This document shows positions 41,870 to 50,007 of a stretch of 50,993 bases of DNA, in pieces (the stretch's first letter is position 1; the number at the start of each line of letters is the position of its first letter). Made by a program: the position numbers and the translations under genes. Under the pieces are notes generated by a model. It did no database searches, was not told the origin of the DNA, and saw only the letters and a program-made list of their open reading frames with translations. This DNA comes from CAZOKH01 sp964580315 (GTDB lineage: Bacteria; Chloroflexota; Anaerolineae; Anaerolineales; Anaerolineaceae): NCBI GenBank assembly GCA_964580315.1, contig CAZOKH010000014.1, forward strand, positions 1-50,993, in the 5' to 3' direction.

Positions 41870-42478
41870 ATGGACGAGCTCGCTCTTGCACATGCTGCCC
41901 AAAAAGGAGACCTGGATGCCTTCAACCGGCTGGTATTGGCATACCAGGACCTGGCGTTTAACCTTGCCCTGCGCATGCTGTCTGACGAGCACGCCGCCGA
42001 AGACGCCACCCAGTTGGCGATGATTTCCGCCTATCAAAACCTGCGCAGCTACCGCGGGGGTTCTTTCCGCGCCTGGCTGCTGCGCATGGTGGCCAACAAA
42101 TGTTACGACGAGTTGCGCCGCCGCCAGCGTCACCCCACCACCTCTCTGGAGCCAACTTCCAACGAGGATGAAGAGGTGGTCGAATCGCCAGCCTGGCTGG
42201 CAGACCAAAACCCCGGTCCCGAGCAGCACCTGGAAAATAGCGAATTGGAACAGGCGGTTCAACACTGCATTGACCTGCTGCCCGACGATTTTCGCCTGGT
42301 GGTGGTCATGGTCGATATGCAGGATTGTAACTACCAGGAAGTGAGCGAAATCACCGGCAATCCCATGGGCACCGTGAAAAGCCGCCTGGCGCGCGCCCGC
42401 ATGCGCCTGAAAGACTGCCTGCGCCATGCCTGGGAACTTTTACCGGAAGAATTCCGTCTTGAGGGTGAGGTCTTATGA
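41870..42478 (+). CDS. ECF-type RNA polymerase sigma factor
   Basis: A 202-residue group 4 sigma factor. Region 2 (about 18-95; DLAFNLALRMLSDEHAAEDATQLAMISAYQNLRSYRGGSFRAWLLRMVANKCYDELRRRQRHP) is followed by a longer than usual acidic linker, then region 4 (about 128-190; LPDDFRLVVVMVDMQDCNYQEVSEITGNPMGTVKSRLARAR) with the helix-turn-helix. Its stop overlaps the start of the anti-sigma gene as ATGA. The target regulon cannot be told. Confidence 0.93.
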   Translation: MDELALAHAAQKGDLDAFNRLVLAYQDLAFNLALRMLSDEHAAEDATQLAMISAYQNLRSYRGGSFRAWLLRMVANKCYDELRRRQRHPTTSLEPTSNEDEEVVESPAWLADQNPGPEQHLENSELEQAVQHCIDLLPDDFRLVVVMVDMQDCNYQEVSEITGNPMGTVKSRLARARMRLKDCLRHAWELLPEEFRLEGEVL

Positions 42479-43647
42479 ACACGCAACCCGACTCCCGCGA
42501 ATGGGAGACCCTCTCAGCTTACCTGGACGGCGCGCTCTCTCCCACAGAGAAGCAGCAACTGGAAACGCGCTTGCAGACCTCGCCCGAATTGCAGCAAATC
42601 CTGCAGGAATTGCGCATCACGCGCGCCCTGCTGCGCAGCGTTCCCCGCCGCCGGGCGCCGCGCAATTTCACCCTCACACCGCAAATGGCGGGCATCCGCC
42701 CGCCGCAGCGCAAAACCTGGCTGGTGCCTGTCTTCAGCATGTCGTCAGCGTTGGCCACACTGCTGCTGGTCATTTCGCTTTTTGTAGAAATGTTCGCCGC
42801 ACCGGGTGCTGCCGCGCCCATGCAACTGGTGGCTGCACCTTCTGCCGCCCAACCGCAGGCTGAAATGGACACCTTTGCTGCCCTGCAACCGACTGAGACG
42901 CCCATGATCATCACCTGGAATTTTCCGCTGATGGGCCTGGGCGGTGGCAATGACATGCCCTCTGGCGCAGTGGCGGAAGGCAAAGGCAGTGGAGAACCGG
43001 CGCCCATGATCATGGAAGCTCCCATGGAAGAAGTAGAAACCAACCAGGCTCCGCTCGATGAATCTGCCGAACCGGCAGCAGAACCTGCCGCAGAAGAAAC
43101 CGCTCCGTTGATTGAGACTGTTCCCGAAGAAGCCGAGTCAACTTTGCCAACCGAAGAAGAGGCACTGGCTGAAGCAGCCGCCCCGGCAGTTGAACCTGCA
43201 CCTGCCGCGCAGGAAGAGGCTTACCCAGAACCGGCTGAAGAATTAGCGATAGAAGAAGAGCAACCCCTGCCCACTGAAATTTCACCCCTGCCAACCAGCG
43301 AACCCGCCCGGGGGTTGCCGCCCACCGAAACCCCGGTGGCTTACGTTGATGAATCCTTGCCGCTTGAATCCCAACCGCCCCAGGCGCTTGAATCTCCCGA
43401 AGAGCCGCGGGAAAGCTCCGATGCCGGCGAAGTGGTCATTTTCGGTTTGCCCTCACAGGAGAATGCAGGCCAGATCATATCCACCAGCCCTGCGCTGGCA
43501 AAAGGCGTGGCTGAGGCTTCCACCCCGGCTGACGGCGCAGCACCCGGTCAGGCGTTCCCCTGGCGCATGGCGCAAGTGGGATTGCTCATCTTCGCCGCAA
43601 TTTGCGGTGGTTTTGCGTTTCTTTTGCACCGCAAGCAGCGCTCATGA
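42475..43647 (+). CDS. Membrane anti-sigma factor with two membrane segments
   Basis: A 390-residue protein. The cytoplasmic N-terminus (about 1-60; LSAYLDGALSPTEKQQLETRL) resembles the sigma-binding helices of anti-sigma factors but lacks the His/Cys zinc ligands. A transmembrane helix (about 81-106) follows, then some 255 residues very rich in Glu, Pro and Ala outside the membrane, and a second helix (about 362-384) with a basic end. The long acidic, low-complexity outer loop may sense envelope state. It overlaps the sigma gene by four bases and the NUDIX gene by four bases, so all three should be co-translated. Confidence 0.82.
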   Translation: MNTQPDSREWETLSAYLDGALSPTEKQQLETRLQTSPELQQILQELRITRALLRSVPRRRAPRNFTLTPQMAGIRPPQRKTWLVPVFSMSSALATLLLVISLFVEMFAAPGAAAPMQLVAAPSAAQPQAEMDTFAALQPTETPMIITWNFPLMGLGGGNDMPSGAVAEGKGSGEPAPMIMEAPMEEVETNQAPLDESAEPAAEPAAEETAPLIETVPEEAESTLPTEEEALAEAAAPAVEPAPAAQEEAYPEPAEELAIEEEQPLPTEISPLPTSEPARGLPPTETPVAYVDESLPLESQPPQALESPEEPRESSDAGEVVIFGLPSQENAGQIISTSPALAKGVAEASTPADGAAPGQAFPWRMAQVGLLIFAAICGGFAFLLHRKQRS

Positions 43648-44159
43648 CCCCTCGCCCTGTTCAATTTTGCCCCTATTGCGGAACTGCACTTGAAACGCGC
43701 ATGGTTTTAGGCGAAGAGCGCCCGGTTTGCCCAGCCTGCAACTGGATTTACTTTGAAGACCCCAAAGTGGCAGTCGGCGTGATTCTCATCCACTCCGCCA
43801 GGGTGCTGCTCACCCGGCGCATTTACGAGCCCGAAAAAGGCAAGTGGAGCATCCCGGCCGGCTTTATGAATGCGCACGAGCATCCACACAGCGCAGCACA
43901 GCGTGAATGCCGCGAAGAAACCGGCCTGGATATCCGGGTGGATTCCTTGCTGGACATCCTCAGCGGACGCACACACCCGCGCGGCGCCGACCTGTTGATC
44001 ATCTACCGCGCCACCCTGCTGGGCGGCAGCCTGCACGCCGGCGACGACGCCGATCAGGCCGCCTTCTTTCCCGTCAATGACCTGCCGCCCCTGGCATTCA
44101 ACTTTCCCCCGCGCCTCATCCAGCAAGCCTGCAACCCTTCTGCGCCTGTGATAGAATAA
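43644..44159 (+). CDS. NUDIX hydrolase with N-terminal zinc ribbon
   Basis: A 171-residue NUDIX protein of the NudC-like or ADP-ribose pyrophosphatase-like type. A zinc ribbon (Cys9, Cys12, Cys29, Cys32) precedes the catalytic domain. The NUDIX box GFMNAHEHPHSAAQRECREETGL keeps the G, E, R-E and E-E-x-G positions. The substrate is probably a nucleoside diphosphate derivative. The ATG overlaps the anti-sigma stop as ATGA. Confidence 0.9.
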   Translation: MTPRPVQFCPYCGTALETRMVLGEERPVCPACNWIYFEDPKVAVGVILIHSARVLLTRRIYEPEKGKWSIPAGFMNAHEHPHSAAQRECREETGLDIRVDSLLDILSGRTHPRGADLLIIYRATLLGGSLHAGDDADQAAFFPVNDLPPLAFNFPPRLIQQACNPSAPVIE

Positions 44160-44198
44160 AAAATATGTTCTTATTATTTCTATTCAATCAGGTATGGA

Positions 44199-46631
44199 AT
44201 GCCCGCCAAACGCGAAGCCAATCGATTTAAGAAAAAAACCCCCGCGCCTGCCAAACCGGCAGTGCGCCGCAAAGGACCGGCACCACGCCGCGCCCCGCGC
44301 AATCCCGACCGCGAACCGCGCCAGTGGATTAAGCTGCCTTCCATTCCCAAACCGCAGCTCGTCAGCATTTCGCCCGAGCGTAAACTGGACATCGCCGGGT
44401 CAGTGATCGCCCTGGTGGGGCTGCTCACCCTGCTCAGCCTGCTGTCCATTCAACGCGGCCTGCTGACCGGGTTATGGATCAACACCCTGGCAAACTTATT
44501 TGGGTGGGGTGTATATATCCTTCCAATTGGTTTAATCGCCGTCGGTTTGTGGCTGGTGTTCCGCCACATCGAACAAATCCCCATCCCTTCGCTGGAGCGC
44601 CTGGTCGGCATCATTTTGCTGTACTGCAACCTGCTGGCCTGGATCAGCCTGACGGCTGGCAACAGTTGGGACCTGGCCAAAGCTGGAAAAGGCGGCGGCT
44701 ACATCGGCGCCGTCATTGAGCGCGCCCTGGTGATCGGCCTGGGCAAACCCGGCGCGCTGGTGGCATTACTCGCCTGGCTGATCATCGGCCTGGCATTCTC
44801 CTTCGACTTATCCATCCCTGAACTGCTGCAAAAAATGCGGCCGCTCACCCAAAAAATCAGCCAGCCGCTGCACCGCACCCCGGATGCGCATTCCAACCGT
44901 CCTTACACCCACCACACCCCGCGGCGCAGCACTGAATCGTCCGCTTCGGGCTCAGCCGGCATCCCGCCCGATTTTCAGCCCCTGCCCGACTTGAGCCAGA
45001 TTGACGCCTCAAAAACCCAGGCAGCCTCCGGCGAATCGGCTGCGGACTCTGCGCTTCAACCAGCTTCTTCATCAGCAGCCAATGAGGCGCAACCGGAAGG
45101 CGCTGCTTCAGGCGCGGGTCCAGCCGCCATTGCCTGGCAGCTGCCTGTGCTGGAAGAAATGCTGGACCCTGCCAGCCCGGCAGCCGCGCAGGGTAATGTC
45201 GATGAAGAACGCGTGCGCATCCTGGAAGAAACCCTGGCTTCCTTCGGCGCGCCCGGGCATGTGGTTGAAATTCATCACGGCCCCACTTTCACCCAGTACG
45301 GCATCGAACCCGACTACGTGGAAAGCCGCGGCGGCGGGCGCATTCGCGTGCGCGTCAGCAAAATCAGCGGCCTGGTTGACGACCTGGCGCTGGCGCTGGC
45401 TGCCTCACGCATCCGCATCCAGGCCCCGGTGCCGGGCAAAAGTTATTTGGGTATCGAAGTGCCCAACACCGAAATCACCCGCGTCGCGCTGCTGGAACTG
45501 ATGCAAAGTGAAGCCTACCAGCGCATCGGCTCAAACCTGCGTTTTGCCCTGGGCAAAGATGTGGCCGGCAAACCCAAAGCCTACGACCTGACTTCCATGC
45601 CGCATCTGCTGATCGCCGGAACCACCGGCTCGGGTAAATCGGTGTGCATCAACACCCTGCTGTGCTGCTTCCTGCTCAACAACACCCCGGCAGATTTACG
45701 CCTGGTGCTGGTGGACCCCAAACGTGTGGAACTGACCGGCTACAACCACATTCCACATTTGCTGGCGCCGGTGGTGGTCAATTCAGACCGCGTGGTGGGC
45801 GCCTTGCAGTGGATGATCCGCGAGATGGACAGCCGCTATCACAAGCTGTCGAAGAACAAAGTGCGCAACATCCAGGAGTTCAACGAGCGTTTCCCCGAAG
45901 AAAAGCTGCCCTACCTGGTGATGGTGATTGACGAACTGGCCGACCTGATGATGCTGGCGCCCGATGAAACCGAACGCTGCATCACCCGCCTGGCGCAATT
46001 GGCGCGCGCCACCGGCATTCACCTCATCCTCGCCACGCAGCGTCCTTCGGTCAATGTGGTCACCGGGTTGATTAAAGCCAACTTCCCGGCGCGCATTGCC
46101 TTCGCCGTGGCCTCGCAAATCGACAGCCGTGTCATCCTCGACCAGCCCGGCGCTGACCGCCTGCTGGGTCGCGGCGACATGCTCTTCCAGGCGCCGGATG
46201 CTTCTTCGCCGGTGCGTTTGCAGGGCGCTTATGTTTCGGACAATGAAATCCGCCGTGTGGTGGACTATTGGAAGACCGCTGCAGCAGAAGCCATTCAAAG
46301 CGGCGCATCGCCCATCAACGCCCCGGTTGATACCCTGCCGCGCGGTGTGCCGTTGAAACAGACCCCATTGTGGGATGACATGGACTTGAAACCACCTGAT
46401 GATGAAGACCCCCTGCTGGAGGAAGCCATCGGCCTGGTGCGCCGCCAGGGACGCGCCTCCATCACCATGCTGCAAAAGCGCCTGCGGGTGGGCTACACGC
46501 GCGCCGCACGCCTGGTGGACGCCATGGAACAAAGGGGCATTGTCAGCCCCATGCTGCCCAATTCACAAATCCGCGAAGTGCTCGATTACGGCGACGGTGC
46601 TCCTCCCATTGAAGAGCAAACACCCGATTAA
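44199..46631 (+). CDS. ftsK: DNA translocase FtsK/SpoIIIE
   Basis: An 810-residue septal DNA pump for chromosome segregation. A basic, disordered start (1-60), four transmembrane helices (about 64-205), a Pro/Ser/Ala-rich linker, and the motor: alpha/beta domains with VEIHHGPTFTQYGIEP, Walker A LIAGTTGSGKSVC (about 471-483), Walker B VMVIDELADLMML, and ATQRPSVNVVTGLIKANFPARIAFAV. A C-terminal winged-helix gamma domain (about 735-800; DPLLEEAIGLVRRQGRASITMLQKRL) reads the polar DNA motifs. The end overlaps rsmE, on the other strand, by 4 nt. Confidence 0.96.
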   Translation: MPAKREANRFKKKTPAPAKPAVRRKGPAPRRAPRNPDREPRQWIKLPSIPKPQLVSISPERKLDIAGSVIALVGLLTLLSLLSIQRGLLTGLWINTLANLFGWGVYILPIGLIAVGLWLVFRHIEQIPIPSLERLVGIILLYCNLLAWISLTAGNSWDLAKAGKGGGYIGAVIERALVIGLGKPGALVALLAWLIIGLAFSFDLSIPELLQKMRPLTQKISQPLHRTPDAHSNRPYTHHTPRRSTESSASGSAGIPPDFQPLPDLSQIDASKTQAASGESAADSALQPASSSAANEAQPEGAASGAGPAAIAWQLPVLEEMLDPASPAAAQGNVDEERVRILEETLASFGAPGHVVEIHHGPTFTQYGIEPDYVESRGGGRIRVRVSKISGLVDDLALALAASRIRIQAPVPGKSYLGIEVPNTEITRVALLELMQSEAYQRIGSNLRFALGKDVAGKPKAYDLTSMPHLLIAGTTGSGKSVCINTLLCCFLLNNTPADLRLVLVDPKRVELTGYNHIPHLLAPVVVNSDRVVGALQWMIREMDSRYHKLSKNKVRNIQEFNERFPEEKLPYLVMVIDELADLMMLAPDETERCITRLAQLARATGIHLILATQRPSVNVVTGLIKANFPARIAFAVASQIDSRVILDQPGADRLLGRGDMLFQAPDASSPVRLQGAYVSDNEIRRVVDYWKTAAAEAIQSGASPINAPVDTLPRGVPLKQTPLWDDMDLKPPDDEDPLLEEAIGLVRRQGRASITMLQKRLRVGYTRAARLVDAMEQRGIVSPMLPNSQIREVLDYGDGAPPIEEQTPD

Positions 46632-47371
46632 TTACAGCCCATTTCCCCCAGCTCATACAACGTCAAAGCCGCCGCAACCACCGCGGCGGTTTCTGCGCGT
46701 AAAATGCGCCTGCCCAGCGTGGCCAGTTGAAAACCCGCCTGAACCGCCGCCGCAGCTTCCTCTTCCGAAAATCCACCTTCGGGACCGATCAGCAGCGCCA
46801 CGCGCGCCGGCTTTTCGCCGCCCAGGGCTTGCTGCAAAGAACAGCTTCTTTCTTCCTCCCAGGGTAAAATGCAGCGCGCCCCGCTTTGCTGTGCCGCTTC
46901 CAGCGCCGGTTGCAAATTCAGCGCCGCCTGCAACTGCGGCACTTTGCCGCGCCCGCACTGCTCGGCGGCCTCTTGCAAAATTCGCTCCCAGCGCTCGCGT
47001 TTGTGTTCGGTTTCAGCCGCGCTCTGCACCAGGCTGCGGCTGGAAATGACCGGGGTAAAGCTGACCGCACCCACCTCGGTGCATTTTTGCAGCATCCATT
47101 CAAATTTCTCGCGCTGTGTCAGGCACAGGTACATGCTCAATTCGACGCGCGGTTCACCCAGCGCCGGCTGCTGTGCAATGATCTGCCCGCACACCTGGCC
47201 GGCTTCCACCCGGGTCAATTCTACGCGCGCTTCCATGCCGCGCCCATCCAGCGCCCACACCTGCACCCCGGGCTTTAAGCGCAGCACGCGCGCAATCTGG
47301 CGCGACTGTTCGGCTGGGAAGTTCACTTGGTTGGATGAAAAACATTCGGGAGGAATAAAGAATCGGTGCAT
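46628..47371 (-). CDS. rsmE: 16S rRNA m3U1498 methyltransferase
   Basis: A 247-residue SPOUT methyltransferase with an N-terminal PUA-like domain (HRFFIPPECF, QIARVLRLKPGVQVWALDGRG) and the knotted catalytic domain (LCLTQREKFEWMLQKCTEVGAVSFTPVISSRS, RWERILQEAAEQCGRGKVPQL, LLIGPEGGFSEEEAA, LGRRILRAETAAV). It methylates U1498 of 16S rRNA. Its AGGAGG ribosome site falls in the edge of the adjacent intergenic repeat. Confidence 0.95.
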   Translation of the reverse strand: MHRFFIPPECFSSNQVNFPAEQSRQIARVLRLKPGVQVWALDGRGMEARVELTRVEAGQVCGQIIAQQPALGEPRVELSMYLCLTQREKFEWMLQKCTEVGAVSFTPVISSRSLVQSAAETEHKRERWERILQEAAEQCGRGKVPQLQAALNLQPALEAAQQSGARCILPWEEERSCSLQQALGGEKPARVALLIGPEGGFSEEEAAAAVQAGFQLATLGRRILRAETAAVVAAALTLYELGEMGCN

Positions 47372-47380
47372 GGTTTACCC

Positions 47381-47641
47381 CCTCCTGCCTCCCCCAAAAT
47401 TTAAAGCACCCCCTCTTGCATCTCCCCCATTTTCCAAAGAACAGAAAATGGAGGAGAATCTGCCTGCCGGCAAACTCCCTCTCCAAAATGTATTCTTCAA
47501 TATGGGGTAAGTTGAAGTGTTGTGCGAGAGCATCCCCTCCCAGCCTCCCCCAAAATTCAAAATACAGAATTTTTGGGGAAGCGCGCTTATGCTCCCTCTC
47601 CAAAATGCGCTTTTTGGCATTTTGGGGAGGGCTGAGGTGGG
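47381..47641. repeat. Two diverged copies of a hairpin-rich intergenic repeat
   Basis: The shared words CCTCCCCCAAAATT (about 47389 and 47545) and CTCCCTCTCCAAAATG (about 47483 and 47592) occur in the same order in both halves, so two copies lie in tandem. Copy 2 has two strong hairpins: CCCCAAAATTC paired near 47548-47578, and a 14-pair stem 47595-47608 with 47617-47630. Copy 1 has a CCATTTTC/GAAAATGG hairpin at 47427-47451 and is more decayed. No protein is coded. It is probably a small non-autonomous or REP-like element. Confidence 0.7.
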
Positions 47642-47642
47642 G

Positions 47643-48338
47643 TCATTCTTCATCTTTTTCAATCTTTTCCACATCACCCGCACCGGCAACCACAATCGAA
47701 TACTCGCCGCGCGGCTCCTGCTGCTCAAACAATGCCACCAACTCCGACAGCCTGCCGCGATCCACGCGCTCATAGAACTTGGTCAGGTCATTCGCCACTG
47801 CCGCGCGCCGGTCGCCGTACACCGCCAGCGCATCCTGCAAGAATGCCAACACCCGGTAGGGGCTTTCATAGAAGATCAGCGTGTGCGGGGACTGCGCATC
47901 GACCGCCATGAATTTGCGACGCGCCGCACTGCGCCGGGGAGCGAACCCGCGAAAGGTGAAACTGTGCACCGGCAAACCGGACAGCGTCAAAGCGGCAATC
48001 ACCGCCGCCGCGCCGGGCACCGCAGTCAACGGGATGCCGCGCTCGATGGCGGCATGCACCAGCGTGTAACCGGGGTCTGAAACCGCCGGGCTGCCCGCAT
48101 TGGTCACCAGCGCCACCGACTGCCCCTCTTCCAGCGCCTGCAAAATGCGCGGCAAGTGGCGTTTTTCGTTTTGCTCATAAAAGCTGATCTGCGGCTTCTT
48201 GATGTCAAAATGCTTGAGCATGATGCCAGTTTTGCGTGTGTCTTCGCTCGCCACCAGGTCCACCTGCTTCAGCACTTCCAGCGCACGCAGGCTGATGTCA
48301 CCGAGATTTCCAATGGGGGTTGCCACCAGGTATAGCAT
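47643..48338 (-). CDS. rsmI: 16S rRNA 2'-O-ribose C1402 methyltransferase
   Basis: A 231-residue tetrapyrrole-methylase-fold rRNA methyltransferase. LYLVATPIGNLGDISLRALEVL, ASEDTRKTGIML, FYEQNEKRHLPRI, VALVTNAGSPAVSDPGYTLV and VPGAAAVIAALTLSGLP are the expected blocks. It ends within a few bases of the intergenic repeat. The C-terminal part found in E. coli RsmI is shortened. Confidence 0.96.
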   Translation of the reverse strand: MLYLVATPIGNLGDISLRALEVLKQVDLVASEDTRKTGIMLKHFDIKKPQISFYEQNEKRHLPRILQALEEGQSVALVTNAGSPAVSDPGYTLVHAAIERGIPLTAVPGAAAVIAALTLSGLPVHSFTFRGFAPRRSAARRKFMAVDAQSPHTLIFYESPYRVLAFLQDALAVYGDRRAAVANDLTKFYERVDRGRLSELVALFEQQEPRGEYSIVVAGAGDVEKIEKDEE

Positions 48339-48375
48339 GTGTCCAGTCGCTTTCTTAAAGAAATGATTAATTTTC

Positions 48376-48384
48376 AGTATATCA
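48376..48384 (-). promoter_or_regulatory. Extended -10 promoter of rsmI
   Basis: On the minus strand TGATATACT, identical to the rpsB box, 37 bp before the rsmI ATG; no -35 consensus. Confidence 0.5.
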
Positions 48385-48485
48385 CAGGCTTTTCTTCACC
48401 AAATCTTTAAAGTAACGCCAAATGTTCTTCATGCTGGGCGACTAAACTAACAAACATCAACATCTTACCAATAGGAGAAAATATC

Positions 48486-49091
48486 ATGTCTAAAAAATCG
48501 AAAATCTTAATGAGTGGTTTGATTGTCCTGGCAGTTGTGGCGCTTTCGGCTGCCGTGTTCTTACCCAACAGCATCGTTTCGGCGCAAGAACTTGACCACC
48601 GCGGCACTCCCGGCGGACGCGGCGGAAACGGCCAGGGCAGCGGCGTTCCCGGCCAGGAAACAAACACCCCCGGGCAGGGCGCCGGTTATGCCCTGACCCC
48701 GCTCTCGGAAGCTGAACAGGATGCCCTGCAAGAAGCCATCCTGGAAGAGTACGGCGCTTTGAACCTTTACAACAGCGTCATGGAGCAGTTTGGCGAAGTA
48801 ACCCCCTTCCCGGAAATCGCCCGTTCCGAACAGCAGCATGCCAATGCGCTCATCCGCCAGGCTGAAAAATATGGTGTGGAAGTGCCCGCCAACCCCGGCC
48901 TTGCCGACGCCCCGACCTTTGCCACGCTGGCGGATGCCTGCCAGGCAGGTGTAGATGCCGAGAAAGCCGACGCCGACCTGTATGATGAAATCATCCCGGT
49001 TACCACGCACACCGATCTATTGCGAGTGTACCAGAACCTGCAAAGCGCATCTCTGGAAAACCACCTGGTTGAATTCGAGACCTGTAACTAA
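48486..49091 (+). CDS. Secreted DUF2202 ferritin-like protein
   Basis: A 201-residue exported protein. Signal peptide (1-34, ending VSAQ), a Gly/Pro-rich linker (about 38-68), and a four-helix ferritin-like domain (about 72-200). Candidate metal ligands are spaced as in the ferritin superfamily: Glu87/Glu88 (LEEYGALNLY), Glu115 and His118 (SEQQHANAL), Glu159 or Glu168 (AEKADADLYDE), and Glu191/His193 (LENHL). DUF2202 proteins are of unknown function; a role in metal binding outside the membrane is inferred. A GGAGA site precedes the ATG. Confidence 0.87.
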   Translation: MSKKSKILMSGLIVLAVVALSAAVFLPNSIVSAQELDHRGTPGGRGGNGQGSGVPGQETNTPGQGAGYALTPLSEAEQDALQEAILEEYGALNLYNSVMEQFGEVTPFPEIARSEQQHANALIRQAEKYGVEVPANPGLADAPTFATLADACQAGVDAEKADADLYDEIIPVTTHTDLLRVYQNLQSASLENHLVEFETCN

Positions 49092-49098
49092 TACAATA

Positions 49099-49136
49099 AG
49101 AGAGAGGTTATTCGATCAAAAGAATAACCTCTCTCT
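49099..49136 (+). terminator. Strong hairpin between the DUF2202 and Fe-S genes
   Basis: A 15-bp perfect stem (49099-49113 with 49122-49136) and an 8-nt loop. No real T-run follows, so it may be a partial terminator or an mRNA-stability element that sets unequal expression of the flanking genes. Confidence 0.6.
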
Positions 49137-49160
49137 CACTATTTATCCAAGGAGAATGAT

Positions 49161-50006
49161 ATGGCTCAATCAAGTTTCTGGAAAAAGTTCACCCGCAAGC
49201 GCATCTGGATACGATCTGTTGTGCAATTTTTCTTTTTTGCTCTCATCGCGCTCATTTCCATTAATCACACCCTGGCAGAAAGCGGCGGGGGCATCCCTCT
49301 GCTCTCCAGCGCTTCGCTGCATGCCCTGTGCCCCTTCGGCGGTGTGGTCACCATCTACCAATACGCCACCACCGGAGCCTTCGTGCAAAAGATTCACGAA
49401 TCATCTTTCATCTTGATGATCATTGGTTTCATCCTGGCGGTGCTGTTCGGACCGGTGTTTTGCGGCTGGGTCTGCCCGTTTGGCACCTTTCAAGAATGGC
49501 TGGGAAAATTGGGGCGCAAGCTCTTTAAGAAACGTTATAACCATTTCGTGCCTGAAAAGTTGGACCGCGTGCTGCGATACACGCGCTACCTGGTGCTGGG
49601 ATGGGTGGTTTATATGACCGCCGCCAGCGGCACTTTGATCTTTGCTGAAATCGATCCCTACTTTGCCCTGTTCAACCTGTGGAGCAGCGAACTGGCCATC
49701 GGCGGCGTGATCGTGCTGGCGGTCACCGCGCTGCTAACCCTATTTGTGGAACGCCCCTGGTGCAAATATGCCTGCCCCTACGGCGCCTTACTGGGCATCA
49801 GCAACCTGTTCCGCATCTTCCGCATCCGCCGCAACCCCGGCACCTGCAATTTCGACCGCGTGTGCGACATCACCTGCCCCATGAACATCAAGGTCAGTGA
49901 AAAGACCATCGTGCGCGATCACCAGTGCATCTCTTGCCTGGAATGCACCTCTGAGGCGCGCTGCCCGGTGGCTGCCACGGTTGAATTTAGCGCAGGAGGA
50001 AAATAA
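49161..50006 (+). CDS. NapH-like polytopic membrane protein with two 4Fe-4S clusters
   Basis: A 281-residue membrane Fe-S protein of the NapH/NosR-C-terminal type, probably passing electrons from the quinone pool or another donor. About five transmembrane helices lie within residues 15-195. Cys-Pro motifs occur at CGWVCPFG (Cys101, Cys105) and CKYACPYG (Cys201, Cys205). The soluble C-terminus has two ferredoxin-like cysteine sets: Cys229, 235, 239 with one further ligand, and Cys256, 259, 262, 268. A further CPFGG is at 57-61. The next gene begins 1 nt after its stop, with its ribosome site AGGAGGA inside this gene. The terminal acceptor is not in the window. Confidence 0.88.
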   Translation: MAQSSFWKKFTRKRIWIRSVVQFFFFALIALISINHTLAESGGGIPLLSSASLHALCPFGGVVTIYQYATTGAFVQKIHESSFILMIIGFILAVLFGPVFCGWVCPFGTFQEWLGKLGRKLFKKRYNHFVPEKLDRVLRYTRYLVLGWVVYMTAASGTLIFAEIDPYFALFNLWSSELAIGGVIVLAVTALLTLFVERPWCKYACPYGALLGISNLFRIFRIRRNPGTCNFDRVCDITCPMNIKVSEKTIVRDHQCISCLECTSEARCPVAATVEFSAGGK

Positions 50007-50007
50007 G

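Noticed and set aside
45783..46532. 249-codon minus-strand frame opposite ftsK
   Set aside because: It shadows the ftsK motor domain and shows no family motif.
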